A DNA stretch of 64,000 nucleotides from Cloacibacterium caeni (GCF_907163105.1 NZ_OU015321.1:1736001-1800000), one strand, 5' to 3'; shown: positions 25,161 through 33,838, counted from the stretch's first letter. The notes: generated from the sequence alone by a model not told the origin. Program-made: numbers and translations.

Positions 25161-26765
25161 AAATTTAGAGATAATCTTTTTCAATTCTTCCTTTTCTTCG
25201 GGAGATAGTTTCTTCCAAACGAAACCATCTTGTATGTTCTCCGAGATTTTTTGTGGAAAAATTCCAGCCTCGTAATATTTTCTCACAGAATAAGGAGAAA
25301 GTGAAGGTTGAGGAGTGTCAAAACTCAAATCGTAATTCGGAACATTGAAGTCCAAATTTCCTATTTTGAAAGTTTGATAAGAATTGAGTTCAAAAACCGC
25401 CGGTTTATACAATTGCGTAACGGTAAAACCTTGCATATAATGTCCAAGTTTGAAAGTACGGACTTGAGATTGCAAAATTTTAGGAAAACTCATCAAAAAC
25501 AAAACCAATACTGCGCCCAAACTAAAACTTAATAATGATATTTTTTCTTTTACTTTTAGACCAAACACCACTACAAATGCTACGAAAAAAACATCAATAA
25601 AAAATCTGAATTGTGCTGAAAAATAGAGCACAAAAATCGTTTTCAAAAGTATCGAAATCCACAATAAATAAAGCGTTTTTTGCTTTTTCTGAAAGGTAAA
25701 AATTGTGTAAATCACCATCAATAAAACAAAGGCAATATGTATATATTTTTTGTATGAATGGAGTGTGAACCAATGGTAAATGTAATCCCAAGTCGTGAAT
25801 TGTTGAATCTCTGAAATTGTAAATTTCAAATCATAAGTTTTCAAAATAGCCACTTCTGAAGATTGTTTTAAAATCTCTGCATTGGGCGACCAAGAAACTC
25901 CAAAATCGAACATCTGAACTGGGAAAAAAGGATACCCAAAAACCCAAATATTTTTGAAAATATAAATTCCTAAAACAACAAGTCCTAATCCTAAAAATTT
26001 GAAATACTCTCTTTTGAAAAAAAACAAAAAAACAAAAATAGGCAACCACACCATCGTAGGTTTTATACTGAAAACAAAAGCCGAAAACGCAAAAAGTAGT
26101 TTAGCGTTTTGATTTCCTTTGAGAATTTCATTTAAAATAATGAGCGAAAGCGCAATTGCTGGTAAATCTGGACTAGGAGATTGTACGAACAATAAAAAAA
26201 CAGGTGATAAACAGAGTAAAGTCCACGCTTTTTTTTCAAAAATATATAGAATAAAAGCAATTAAAAGAATTGCATTAATCCTTAGAAAACCATCTGCAAA
26301 ACTAGAAAATCCTGCTTGAAAAATATGCCAAACCGACATTTGAGCATAGATTAAGTTAAGATTAGCCAAACCTTTGGTTAACCCTATTTCTTCGAGCCAA
26401 TGAATACTCGGAACATAGTAGCCAAAATGATCTAAAATAAAAGGATAATAACTCGCCGAATAGATGATAAACAAAGATACTATAGCAATTTTCAAAAAAT
26501 TATTTTTAGGAATTTTATAAAAATCTTCATAAGTTTTAAAATAAAAAAATGCCAAAATCCCTATTCCTAAACTTATACTTTCTACCCAAATATTCAGCGG
26601 AATAAAAAAGGCAAGAACTTGCCAAATCATTGCCAAGAAAAATATCCCTGAAATCAACTGAGCAGAAACTCCTGACCAGATTTTCCCGAAAAGCCTCTGA
26701 AAAATTTCGCCAATACCTGCTAAAACAGGAATAATAATGATAATGGAGAGTATAATGATTAACAT
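25158..26765 (-). CDS. Polytopic membrane protein, LIC_10190/GT-C-like
   Basis: A 535-residue protein with about 12 hydrophobic helices. An early luminal loop reads SYYPFILDHFGYYVPSIHWL, and a charged ~100-residue C-terminal soluble part ends in KEELKKIISKF. The arrangement resembles the LIC_10190 family and GT-C glycosyltransferase-like proteins that use lipid-linked sugars, but I see no firm catalytic motif. It is a lone gene, bordered by a tRNA-Cys and a repeat array. Function unknown. Confidence 0.75.
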   Translation of the reverse strand: MLIIILSIIIIIPVLAGIGEIFQRLFGKIWSGVSAQLISGIFFLAMIWQVLAFFIPLNIWVESISLGIGILAFFYFKTYEDFYKIPKNNFLKIAIVSLFIIYSASYYPFILDHFGYYVPSIHWLEEIGLTKGLANLNLIYAQMSVWHIFQAGFSSFADGFLRINAILLIAFILYIFEKKAWTLLCLSPVFLLFVQSPSPDLPAIALSLIILNEILKGNQNAKLLFAFSAFVFSIKPTMVWLPIFVFLFFFKREYFKFLGLGLVVLGIYIFKNIWVFGYPFFPVQMFDFGVSWSPNAEILKQSSEVAILKTYDLKFTISEIQQFTTWDYIYHWFTLHSYKKYIHIAFVLLMVIYTIFTFQKKQKTLYLLWISILLKTIFVLYFSAQFRFFIDVFFVAFVVVFGLKVKEKISLLSFSLGAVLVLFLMSFPKILQSQVRTFKLGHYMQGFTVTQLYKPAVFELNSYQTFKIGNLDFNVPNYDLSFDTPQPSLSPYSVRKYYEAGIFPQKISENIQDGFVWKKLSPEEKEELKKIISKF

Positions 26766-26878
26766 TAAAGTAAAGATAATACTTTTTAAGAGCCAAGGAA
26801 AAAGTAAAAAGAAAAAAATATAGAATCTTAGAATAATTTCATAAAAAAATCCTAAAATTTTAAAATTTCAGGATTTTG

Positions 26879-26949
26879 AGGTACCTAGCGGATTCGAACC
26901 GCTGTAGATGGTGTTGCAGACCACTGCCTAGCCGCTCGGCCAAAGTACC
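26879..26949 (-). tRNA. tRNA-Cys (anticodon GCA)
   Basis: On the minus strand the 71-base gene folds as a cloverleaf. Acceptor GGTACTT pairs with AGGTACC (one G-U), the anticodon loop CTGCAAC carries GCA, the T-loop is TTCGAAT and the discriminator is T. The CCA end is not encoded. Confidence 0.95.
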
Positions 26950-27012
26950 ATGTGTTTCGGAGTGCAAATATAGGGATTTTTCAGATTTTTAAAAATTTTA
27001 GAAATAGATTTT

Positions 27013-27393
27013 TTAAAAATTTTCTTCAAATTCTATACTTACGCCTTTCATTTCGCCTTTCATTGGCGGTTTTGTTTTGGTAATTTTTACTTTAACCTTC
27101 TGAACTTGAGCAAATTCTGATTTTATTTTTCTGATAATTCTTCCTGCTACATGTTCTAATAATTCTGAAGAAATTTTCATCTCAGCATGAATAATATCGT
27201 TGATTAAAGCATAGTTAATGGTATCATTCAAGTCATCTGTCTCATTAGCTTTGGTAATATCTGCTACAATCTCTGCATTCACAATGTAAAACGTTCCCAA
27301 AATTTTCTCTTCTGGCAAAACACCGTGATATGCGTAGATTTTAATATCTTCTAAAAGGATTTTAGAACTAATCAATTTTTGTTGGCAATTCAT
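27013..27393 (-). CDS. folB: Dihydroneopterin aldolase
   Basis: A 126-residue enzyme that splits dihydroneopterin to 6-hydroxymethyl-dihydropterin in folate synthesis. The tunnel-fold signature is IYAYHGVLPEEKILGTFYIV, with ELLEHVAGRI and the catalytic Lys in VKITKTKPP. Its start overlaps the end of the upstream unknown gene by 26 bp. It is followed by tRNA-Cys downstream. Confidence 0.93.
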   Translation of the reverse strand: MNCQQKLISSKILLEDIKIYAYHGVLPEEKILGTFYIVNAEIVADITKANETDDLNDTINYALINDIIHAEMKISSELLEHVAGRIIRKIKSEFAQVQKVKVKITKTKPPMKGEMKGVSIEFEENF

Positions 27394-27877
27394 TTATTAA
27401 TTTAATAGAGGGGCTTAAATTAGGGAGAACTTTTTTTATTTTATCAACATTTTCTTGAGTTACACCTATAAATTTCCATATTCTTCCACCATCATTTGAT
27501 ATAGCAATGATAGAATTCCTTGATAAAAACTTTCCATTTTTTGTTTTTACAACCATATTTTGTACAACAGCAGTTTGCAATTCTCCTTTATATTTTAATA
27601 TTGGTGAAAAATCGGTATAGTAAAACCTATCAAAGAAAAATCCTGCTTTCTTATATTCTTCTAGAGACTTTAATGAATTTTTAATAAAATTCTCCTTTCC
27701 TCCATATAATTTAATTACATTTTGATGTAAATAATTAACTGAATTTTTAAAATCACTTTTTTGATTAAAACTTCCAAATTCATGTATCTGAATTTCTAAA
27801 TTTTTCTCGATTTGAGATTTCTGTCCAAATAAACTATTCAATAAAAATAGAGAAAGAAATATTAATATTTGTTTCAT
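27368..27877 (-). CDS. Secreted protein of unknown function
   Basis: 169 residues from ATG 27877 (a TTG two codons upstream is less likely). It has a signal peptide (about 1-18, ending LFGQ) and a compact domain of about 150 residues with FFFDRFYYTDFSPILKYKGE and ISNDGGRIWKFIGVT. I do not recognise a family, though the pattern resembles small SnoaL/NTF2-like periplasmic domains. It sits between nadA (7-bp gap) and folB (overlap) and is probably cotranscribed with them. Confidence 0.7.
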   Translation of the reverse strand: MKQILIFLSLFLLNSLFGQKSQIEKNLEIQIHEFGSFNQKSDFKNSVNYLHQNVIKLYGGKENFIKNSLKSLEEYKKAGFFFDRFYYTDFSPILKYKGELQTAVVQNMVVKTKNGKFLSRNSIIAISNDGGRIWKFIGVTQENVDKIKKVLPNLSPSIKLINELPTKID

Positions 27878-27884
27878 TTTCAAA

Positions 27885-28901
27885 TTACTTTATCGTTTTA
27901 CTCAACTCAAGCATCGCTTCGATTGGTTTCAAAGCTTTTAAGCGAAGTTCTTCGTCCATAGTAATCTCTGGCAATTCGTATTTCATGCACAAATACAACT
28001 TTTCTAGTGTATTTCTCTTCATGAAGAAACATTCTGAACAGTTACAACTTTCGTCAAAAACCAAAGCCGGAATCAGTTCTTTATGAGGAGCACGCTTTTT
28101 CATTTCGTGAAGAATTCCTTCTTCTGTAGCGATGATAAACTTCTGACAATCATCTTTTTCTACATAATTTAGCAAAGCCGAAGTAGAACCAATAAAATGT
28201 GCCAATTCTAACACTGGAGTTTCAGATTCTGGGTGTGCAATTAATTTAGCGTCAGGATTTTCTGCCAATTGTTTTGCAATTCTTTCCATAGAAAATGCTT
28301 CGTGAACGATGCAACTTCCGTCCCACAAAATCATGTCTCTTCCCGTTTTTTTCATCAAATATCTTCCCAAATTTTTATCTGGTGCGAAAATAATCGGTTG
28401 ATCTTTTGGCAATGCATTGATAATAGTTTCTGCATTAGAACTGGTCACAATAATATCAGATTCTGCCTTAGTTTCTGCATTACAATTGATATAAGTCGCC
28501 ACCAAAGCTCCAGGATGCTGTTCACGCATTTTTCTAAGACCTTCTCCGCTGCAACCATCTGCAAGTGAACAACCTGCCAAAGTATCTGGAAGAACTACTT
28601 TTTTTGTAGGATTAAGGATTTTTGCCGCTTCTGCCATAAAATGCACCCCACAAAACGCTATCATATCTGCATCTGTATCTTTCGCAGCTCGGGCTAATTG
28701 TAAGGAATCTCCCAAGTAATCTGCAATATCTTGAATTTCTCCTGGCTGATAATAATGCGCCAAAATCACGGCATTTTTTTCTTTTTTGAGCTTTAAAATC
28801 GCATCAATTAAATCTTGACCTTGAGGAATTTGAATATCTTTCAAATCCAAAAATCCTTTTACTGGAAGGTTATTTTTTGCTATATCTAATGTTTTCTCCA
28901 T
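27885..28901 (-). CDS. nadA: Quinolinate synthase
   Basis: 338 residues from ATG 28901; the frame extends to a TTG at 28937 that would overlap gmk, so the ATG is preferred. It condenses iminoaspartate with DHAP to quinolinate in NAD synthesis, using a [4Fe-4S] cluster. Cluster cysteines are visible in [17 protein letters not shown] and SCNCSECFF, and the substrate motif [15 protein letters not shown] is intact. It is downstream of gmk in a probable unit with the secreted protein and folB. Confidence 0.95.
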   Translation of the reverse strand: MEKTLDIAKNNLPVKGFLDLKDIQIPQGQDLIDAILKLKKEKNAVILAHYYQPGEIQDIADYLGDSLQLARAAKDTDADMIAFCGVHFMAEAAKILNPTKKVVLPDTLAGCSLADGCSGEGLRKMREQHPGALVATYINCNAETKAESDIIVTSSNAETIINALPKDQPIIFAPDKNLGRYLMKKTGRDMILWDGSCIVHEAFSMERIAKQLAENPDAKLIAHPESETPVLELAHFIGSTSALLNYVEKDDCQKFIIATEEGILHEMKKRAPHKELIPALVFDESCNCSECFFMKRNTLEKLYLCMKYELPEITMDEELRLKALKPIEAMLELSKTIK

Positions 28902-28926
28902 AATGTAATCGTATTTGGTGTTGGTT

Positions 28927-29490
28927 TTATTCTTCAATAAAATTTCTTACAATTCGCTCAATTTCTTTCTGAGCGGTTTCTAAATCATCATTAATGATAA
29001 TTTGGTCAAATTCTTCAGCATACGTCATTTCTTCTTTGGCTTTTGCCACTCTGGTTTTGATGGTTTCTAAATCATCTGTAGCTCTAGATATCAATCTTCG
29101 TTCCACTTCTTCTATAGAAGGCGGTGCAATAAAAATAGAAAGGGCATTTTCTCCGAAAATTTTCTTCAGATTTACGCCACCTTTTACATCTACATCGAAG
29201 ATGACCACTTTTCCTTCTTGCCAAATTCTTTCCACTTCAGATTTTAAGGTTCCGTAGAATTTATCTTGATAAACTTCTTCGTATTCTACAAAAGCTTCTT
29301 CTGCAATAAGATTTTTAAATTCTTCTACCGAAAGAAAAAAATAGTCTTTCCCATGAATTTCCTCACCTCTCAATGCTCTGGTTGTAGCAGAAATGGAAAA
29401 TTGAAGTTCAGGAAAAACACCTAAACAATATTTTACCAAAGTGGTTTTTCCACTTCCTGAAGGTGCTGAAAATATAATTACTTTGTTCAT
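28927..29490 (-). CDS. gmk: Guanylate kinase
   Basis: A 187-residue enzyme phosphorylating GMP to GDP. P-loop [12 protein letters not shown] (8-19), the GMP-binding [28 protein letters not shown] and the lid [19 protein letters not shown] are all present. The gap to upstream yicC is filled exactly by a 63-bp heptad array. Confidence 0.96.
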   Translation of the reverse strand: MNKVIIFSAPSGSGKTTLVKYCLGVFPELQFSISATTRALRGEEIHGKDYFFLSVEEFKNLIAEEAFVEYEEVYQDKFYGTLKSEVERIWQEGKVVIFDVDVKGGVNLKKIFGENALSIFIAPPSIEEVERRLISRATDDLETIKTRVAKAKEEMTYAEEFDQIIINDDLETAQKEIERIVRNFIEE

Positions 29491-29497
29491 AAATATG

Positions 29498-29560
29498 TTG
29501 GATGCGGGAAGTTGGGAGCGGGAAGTTTACATCAAACATCCATCACCCAACATCCTACTT
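29498..29560. repeat. Nine-unit 7-bp-period array filling the gmk-yicC gap
   Basis: Nine heptads: TTGGATG, CGGGAAG, TTGGGAG, CGGGAAG, TTTACAT, CAAACAT, CCATCAC, CCAACAT, CCTACTT. The first half is G-rich and the second C-rich; ATGTTGG (29495-29501) pairs with CCAACAT (29547-29553), so the block folds as a hairpin. It ends at the yicC stop codon and begins 7 bases from the gmk ATG. Confidence 0.9.
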
Positions 29561-30418
29561 TTACAATACGTTTAACGTTTGTTCTTTAATTTTTTCTAAA
29601 TCGTCTTTCATCATCACTACCAGTTTTTGGATTTCGTGGTGATTGGCTTTTGAACCTAATGTATTGATTTCTCTACCGATTTCTTGAGAGATAAATCCTA
29701 ATTTTTTCCCATTGAAGGTTTCGTTTTGCATCACTTCAAGATAATATTTCAAGTGCTGTGTCAAACGTACTTTTTCTTCGGAAATGTCTAATTTTTCGGT
29801 GTAATAAGCCAGTTCTTGATAGAATCTGGTTTCATCTACATTCTCAAATTCTTTCAAAGTATTCTGATAACGTTCTTTTACTGCTACCATTCTCTCATCT
29901 TCGTAAGGAATGACTTTGAGAAGATTTTCTTCGATATTTTTAAGATTTTTAGCCAGTTCTTCGTGTAAAATTGCGCCTTCTGTCTTTCTGAAATCTACAA
30001 ATTTTGCTAAAGCTTCTTTAATCAAATTTTCCAAAGATTTCCACTCCTCTTCATTTAATTCTGCGGGTTTTCCGTTTATTGCTTCTGGCATTCTGATGGC
30101 CATTTTCAGGTATTCAAACTCTTCTGTATTTGGAGAAATCTCACGCAGCTGATTCATGTATGCTTTTACAATGTCTTGGTTGATTTTTACATCATTGCAG
30201 TCATCGATGGTTTCGCAATTGATATAGCAATCTACTTTTCCTCTGAGAATGGTGTCATTTAACAATTTTCTTACTTCGAATTCTTTCTCTTTGTAACGAA
30301 GCGGAATTCTTAAATTCAAGTCAAATGATTTGCTGTTAAGCGATTTGAGTTCGATGCTAATTTTTTTTCCTTCAAAAATACCTTCGGCTCTTCCGAAGCC
30401 TGTCATTGATAAAATCAT
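29561..30418 (-). CDS. yicC: YicC family endoribonuclease-like protein
   Basis: 285 residues from ATG 30418 (MILSMTGFGRAEG). The longer frame starts at a TTG inside the -7 box (TATCTTTG, 30437-30444) and is rejected. The N-terminal YicC domain has ELKSLNSKSFDLNLRIP; the C-terminal DUF1732 domain has the ending ISQEIGREINTLGSKANHHE typical of the family. YicC proteins are stress-linked and act as RNases in enterobacteria; the activity here is inferred. It is upstream of gmk, a neighbourhood common in bacteria. Confidence 0.92.
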   Translation of the reverse strand: MILSMTGFGRAEGIFEGKKISIELKSLNSKSFDLNLRIPLRYKEKEFEVRKLLNDTILRGKVDCYINCETIDDCNDVKINQDIVKAYMNQLREISPNTEEFEYLKMAIRMPEAINGKPAELNEEEWKSLENLIKEALAKFVDFRKTEGAILHEELAKNLKNIEENLLKVIPYEDERMVAVKERYQNTLKEFENVDETRFYQELAYYTEKLDISEEKVRLTQHLKYYLEVMQNETFNGKKLGFISQEIGREINTLGSKANHHEIQKLVVMMKDDLEKIKEQTLNVL

Positions 30419-30550
30419 AATGTGTATATGTAAGCACAAAGATAAGAAAAGATGCTGAAAGTTAATTTTTTCTTAAAACTTAAAACCGCTAAGACTTCTC
30501 ATTGTTAATAAGTCGATGAATTAGTCCCAAAAAATCCTTAAAAATTTCGT

Positions 30551-30558
30551 AAATTTGC
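30551..30558 (+). promoter_or_regulatory. -7 box of lpxK
   Basis: TAAATTTG lies 48 bases upstream of ATG 30607, making the longer TTG-start frame (30562) unlikely. Confidence 0.5.
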
Positions 30559-30606
30559 CCCTTGATTAAATGGCGAATTTTAGTCGTCAGAAAGAAAATT
30601 TATTGC

Positions 30607-31638
30607 ATGAAAAGATGGTATCTGTACCCTTTTTCCTTGGTTTATCATTTTGTTACTGCCCTCAGAAACAGAATGTACGATTGGGGAATTTTTTCTTCTA
30701 CGAAATTTAAAACTCCTATGATTGGCGTAGGAAATTTATCTGTAGGTGGCAGTGGAAAGTCGCCTATGGTAATGTATTTGGCTGATTATCTTGCTAAAAA
30801 TTTTAGAACAGGCGTTCTATCTCGTGGTTACGGAAGAAAAACCAAAGGTTATGGTATTGTAAATTACGATAGCAATTTTAAAATGGTGGGTGATGAAGCC
30901 ATGCAACTCTTCGAAAGATTTAAAAACAGATTTGTCATTGGCGTTTGTGAAGATCGCGTTTTTGGGGCAAAAAAAATCATCGAAGACATGGATTTAGATG
31001 TACTTCTATTAGATGACAGCTACCAACACCGCAGAATAAAACCAGGTTTCAATATTCTTTTGACGGATTACAATGACCCGTATTTTAAAGATTTTGTTTT
31101 ACCTGCAGGAAATCTTAGAGAGTCAAGACGTGGCGCAAAACGTGCTGACATCATTGTAGTAACCAAGTGTCCAGAAAATATTACCGAAGAAAAAAAACAA
31201 TTCTATATTTCTAGAATTAAACCCAGATATTACCAAAAAGTGTTCTTCTCTACCATCAATTATGATGAAGAAATTTTTTGTTTTGACCCAAAATTGAAAC
31301 TTCCAGATAACAACATGAGTTATTATGACATTCTCCTGATTACAGGAATTGCCAACCCCAAAACTTTTGTGGAAGAAGTAAAAAGATACAGTTCCAATGT
31401 AAAACACTTGCGATTCAAAGATCATCACAGTTTCACCACAGAAGACATTGCACTCATCAAAAAAGAATACGAAAAACTTGGAGAATATAAATTGATTTTG
31501 ACCACAGAAAAAGATTATGTTCGCTTAAAAGGTTTCGATTATTTAAGAGAAAAATTATACTATTGGCCGATTAATGTAGAAATAGACCGCGAAGAAGAAT
31601 TTAATCAAATCATTCAAGATTATGTTAGAAAAAATTAA
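30607..31638 (+). CDS. lpxK: Tetraacyldisaccharide 4'-kinase
   Basis: 343 residues from ATG 30607. It phosphorylates the 4' position of the lipid A disaccharide at the inner membrane. It starts MKRWYLYPFSLVYHFVTALR (membrane-binding helix). The P-loop is VGNLSVGGSGKSPMV, followed by GVLSRGYGRKTKGY, GDEAMQLFERF and LLDDSYQHRRI. The last 17 bases overlap the purine nucleoside phosphorylase gene. LptB at 0.7 kb serves the same LPS pathway. Confidence 0.95.
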   Translation: MKRWYLYPFSLVYHFVTALRNRMYDWGIFSSTKFKTPMIGVGNLSVGGSGKSPMVMYLADYLAKNFRTGVLSRGYGRKTKGYGIVNYDSNFKMVGDEAMQLFERFKNRFVIGVCEDRVFGAKKIIEDMDLDVLLLDDSYQHRRIKPGFNILLTDYNDPYFKDFVLPAGNLRESRRGAKRADIIVVTKCPENITEEKKQFYISRIKPRYYQKVFFSTINYDEEIFCFDPKLKLPDNNMSYYDILLITGIANPKTFVEEVKRYSSNVKHLRFKDHHSFTTEDIALIKKEYEKLGEYKLILTTEKDYVRLKGFDYLREKLYYWPINVEIDREEEFNQIIQDYVRKN

Positions 31639-32437
31639 ACAAACCGCCGAATTCATCCAAAATATTATTCAAGAAACTCCTGATTTCGCCATCGTTTTGG
31701 GTTCTGGTTTAGGCAAATTACAAGAAGAAGTAGAGGCCATTCGCACTTTAGAATATCACGAAATTCCTAATTTTCCGCAAACTACAGTGGTAGGACACGG
31801 TGGAAAATTGATTTACGGGATTTTAGAAGGCAAAAAAGTATTGATGATGAGTGGTAGATTTCACTATTACGAAGGTCATTCTATGGAAACAGTAACTTTT
31901 CCTTTCAGAGTTTTTAAACTTTTGGGAATTCAGAATTTAATCGTTTCTAATGCTTCTGGAGGAGTAAATCCTAATTTCAGAGTTGCAGATATTATGATTA
32001 TCGAAGACCATATCAATATGATGCCAGAACATCCGCTTCGTGGTAAAAATATTGATGAATTAGGGCCAAGATTCGTGGATATGAGCGAACCTTACAACCG
32101 AAAAATGATTGCAATAGCAGAAGAAACCGCTAAAAATCTAGAAATTAAAGTGCACAAAGGTTGTTATGTTGCACTTCAAGGTCCTACTTTCGAAACGCCT
32201 GCAGAATACGGAATGGTAAGAGCAATTGGTGGCGATGCAGTAGGAATGAGCACTGTTCCAGAAGTGATTGTAGCCAAACACATGGGAATGGATTGTTTCG
32301 GTATTTCTATCATTACGGATGTTGGCGGACCAGAAATCGCTTTCACCGTTTCTCACGAAGAAGTTTTACAAGCGGCTAATAAAGCAATGCCTAATGTGAT
32401 TAAAATTGTAAAAGGCTTGGTGAAAAATTATCAATAA
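31622..32437 (+). CDS. punA: Purine-nucleoside phosphorylase (trimeric PNP-I)
   Basis: A 271-residue enzyme that splits inosine/guanosine or their deoxy forms with phosphate. Phosphate/base-binding motifs are VLGSGLGKL, GRFHYYEGH, NASGGVNPNF, GPTFETPAEYGM and the base pocket SIITDVGGPEI. Length is typical of the trimeric class. Coupled to lpxK by overlap. Its deoxyribose 1-phosphate product could enter the DeoC route encoded at 3.3 kb. Confidence 0.93.
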   Translation: MLEKIKQTAEFIQNIIQETPDFAIVLGSGLGKLQEEVEAIRTLEYHEIPNFPQTTVVGHGGKLIYGILEGKKVLMMSGRFHYYEGHSMETVTFPFRVFKLLGIQNLIVSNASGGVNPNFRVADIMIIEDHINMMPEHPLRGKNIDELGPRFVDMSEPYNRKMIAIAEETAKNLEIKVHKGCYVALQGPTFETPAEYGMVRAIGGDAVGMSTVPEVIVAKHMGMDCFGISIITDVGGPEIAFTVSHEEVLQAANKAMPNVIKIVKGLVKNYQ

Positions 32438-32487
32438 ATGAATTTTGCTTCGCAGTGAATTTTCTGCAAGTGAATTTTTAAAATATT

Positions 32488-32516
32488 ACGCTTCAATTTT
32501 TTTGGAGCGTTTTTTT
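32488..32516 (+). terminator. Terminator of lpxK-punA
   Basis: ACGCTTC (32488-32494) pairs with GGAGCGT (32504-32510, one G-U), followed by TTTTTT. It ends the upstream operon, so the unit after it must have its own promoter. Confidence 0.75.
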
Positions 32517-32605
32517 ATGAAAATTCTATAACGTTACTATAAAATTCTGTAAAAACTTAATGGCAGTCTTAGCCTAATTTTGCTTTAAAGTAAAAAAGGA
32601 AAAAA

Positions 32606-32677
32606 ATGAATACGTTTAGATTAGTTGCCTTTAAAGTAGCCTATTTCCTTCTCAAGAGGAAAGATAACTATACCTAA
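32606..32677 (+). CDS. Short ORF (23 codons) inside the structured transcript
   Basis: ATG 32606 follows AAGGA by 5 bases, a plausible ribosome site, and the frame ends with TAA 32675-32677. The peptide begins MNTFRLVAFKVAYFLLK and continues with a charged, hydrophilic end (RKDNYT). It has an amphipathic, basic, possibly membrane-associated helix. The outer RNA stem overlaps the start-proximal codons and the stop codon, so folding and translation would exclude each other. It may be a leader peptide or a functional small protein. Confidence 0.5.
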   Translation: MNTFRLVAFKVAYFLLKRKDNYT

Positions 32678-32699
32678 TCTAAATATTTTTCATAGGAAG

Positions 32700-32725
32700 C
32701 ACCTCGATTTTCGAGGTGTTTTTTT
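32700..32725 (+). terminator. Terminator of the small RNA unit
   Basis: CACCTCGA (32700-32707) pairs perfectly with TCGAGGTG (32711-32718) around a TTT loop, followed by T7. This is the strongest terminator in the region. Confidence 0.9.
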
Positions 32726-32751
32726 GTTTGTAAATTTTTCAAAAATTTTTC

Positions 32752-32779
32752 ATACATAATAAAATTATGTATATATTTG
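32752..32779 (+). promoter_or_regulatory. Palindromic operator overlapping the padR -7 box
   Basis: ATACATAAT (32752-32760), AAA and ATTATGTAT (32764-32772) form a perfect 9-bp palindrome. Its last base is the first base of the -7 box TATATTTG (32772-32779). PadR proteins bind such ATGT/ACAT dyads and often repress their own operon, so autoregulation is likely. The padR ATG is at 32801. Confidence 0.65.
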
Positions 32780-32800
32780 TAATGCATAATTTATATAGGT

Positions 32801-33124
32801 ATGAAGAAAAACGCATTATATAAAGGAACTTTACAAAATATTATTCTGAAACTTCTCGCTTCAGAAGTAAAAATGTATGGTTATCAGTTGACGCAACGCG
32901 CTAAAGAACTTACAAAAGGAGAACTGGAAATGACAGAAGGTGCACTTTATCCTTTGTTACACAAATTAGAGAATGAAGGAGTTATTTATTCTGAAATGCA
33001 ACAAGTAAATGGTAGAGATAGAAAATATTATTTACTGACCGAAAAAGGCAAAAAACAACAAGCCTTACAAGAAGAAGAAATGAAATCTTACCTATTTAAT
33101 CTGAATGCAATTTTTAATATTTAA
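32801..33124 (+). CDS. PadR family transcriptional regulator
   Basis: A 107-residue winged-helix protein. LYKGTLQNIILKLLASEVKM starts the fold, then YGYQLTQRAKEL, MTEGALYPLLHKLENEGVIY (recognition helix and wing) and DRKYYLLTEKGKKQ. The chain ends with a short dimerisation helix. It heads a probable four-gene operon with three membrane paralogues 11 bp downstream. PadR genes are often followed by HAAS-type membrane proteins that are thought to sense stress and contact the regulator. Confidence 0.93.
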   Translation: MKKNALYKGTLQNIILKLLASEVKMYGYQLTQRAKELTKGELEMTEGALYPLLHKLENEGVIYSEMQQVNGRDRKYYLLTEKGKKQQALQEEEMKSYLFNLNAIFNI

Positions 33125-33135
33125 AAACAACAACC

Positions 33136-33837
33136 ATGATTACCGAACAACAAGAATCAGAAATCCGCAATTATCTGCTTTCAAAAAAACTGCCGATTGA
33201 TATTTTAATAGAAGTAAATGACCATTTTGTTTCTCAAATTAATGATTTACAAAGAGAAGAAAATTTAAGTTTTAAAGATGCTTTTGAGAAAACCAAAGAA
33301 AATTGGAAAGAAGAGTTAAAGACTACTGTTCCTTTTTATGTTCTTGCCAACAAAGACAAAGGAGCTATCACAAATTTTGAAAAAAAGATTAGAAAAATAG
33401 AAAACTATAATGTGTTAAAAACTTCTTTAGCTATTTCCTTTACTCAATTGTCTCTATTTTTCATATTATCAAATTTTTATGATGTAAAAAATTTAAGAAC
33501 CTATTTTTTCATATTTTTCATTTTTCCCGTTTTAACTATCGTTTATAATTATATTTTCAATTCTTTTGCCTATAAAGAGAAATTTAAGGAAATTAGATTT
33601 TCTGTTTATCATTGGCGAATTTTCTTAATCTTTTCTTTAGGATATTTTGGTTTACAATACATAAAACCTTTTGATGAAGTCATTTCTAATATATATCAAA
33701 ATAAGCTGGATTTTGAAACCATTACTAAACTTATTGTTTTTATCATTTTAGTAATTGGTTTCAATTATACCGGAGTTGCACAATTTAAATTTGCAAAAAC
33801 AATGAAAAAAGTAAAACCTTTCTTAAAATATTTATAA
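33136..33837 (+). CDS. Membrane protein 1 of 3 with a HAAS-like N-terminal module
   Basis: A 233-residue protein. Its N-terminal ~55 residues (EIRNYLLSKKLPIDILIEVN, DHFVSQINDLQ, REENLSFKDAF) form a helical module resembling the HAAS/DUF1700 domain paired with PadR regulators. Four membrane helices follow (about residues 95-118, 122-146, 155-172, 197-217), and the end is KKVKPFLKYL. The N-terminal DNA is nearly identical in the next two genes, while the membrane parts differ. Stop and next ATG are 1 base apart. Function unknown. Confidence 0.75.
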   Translation: MITEQQESEIRNYLLSKKLPIDILIEVNDHFVSQINDLQREENLSFKDAFEKTKENWKEELKTTVPFYVLANKDKGAITNFEKKIRKIENYNVLKTSLAISFTQLSLFFILSNFYDVKNLRTYFFIFFIFPVLTIVYNYIFNSFAYKEKFKEIRFSVYHWRIFLIFSLGYFGLQYIKPFDEVISNIYQNKLDFETITKLIVFIILVIGFNYTGVAQFKFAKTMKKVKPFLKYL

Positions 33838-33838
33838 A

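Larger units (their letters stand above)
32575..32725 (+). ncRNA. Candidate structured small RNA / short mRNA with its own promoter and terminator
   Basis: This lies in the 363-bp gap between punA and padR. TAATTTTG (32575-32582) is a good -7 box. The predicted transcript of about 135 bases has a perfect 10-bp outer stem, TTTAGATTAG (32615-32624) with CTAATCTAAA (32674-32683), and an internal TTTCCT/AGGAAA hairpin (32644-32649 with 32657-32662). It ends in a strong terminator at 32700-32725. A 23-codon ORF lies inside. I do not recognise the RNA family. Confidence 0.6.
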
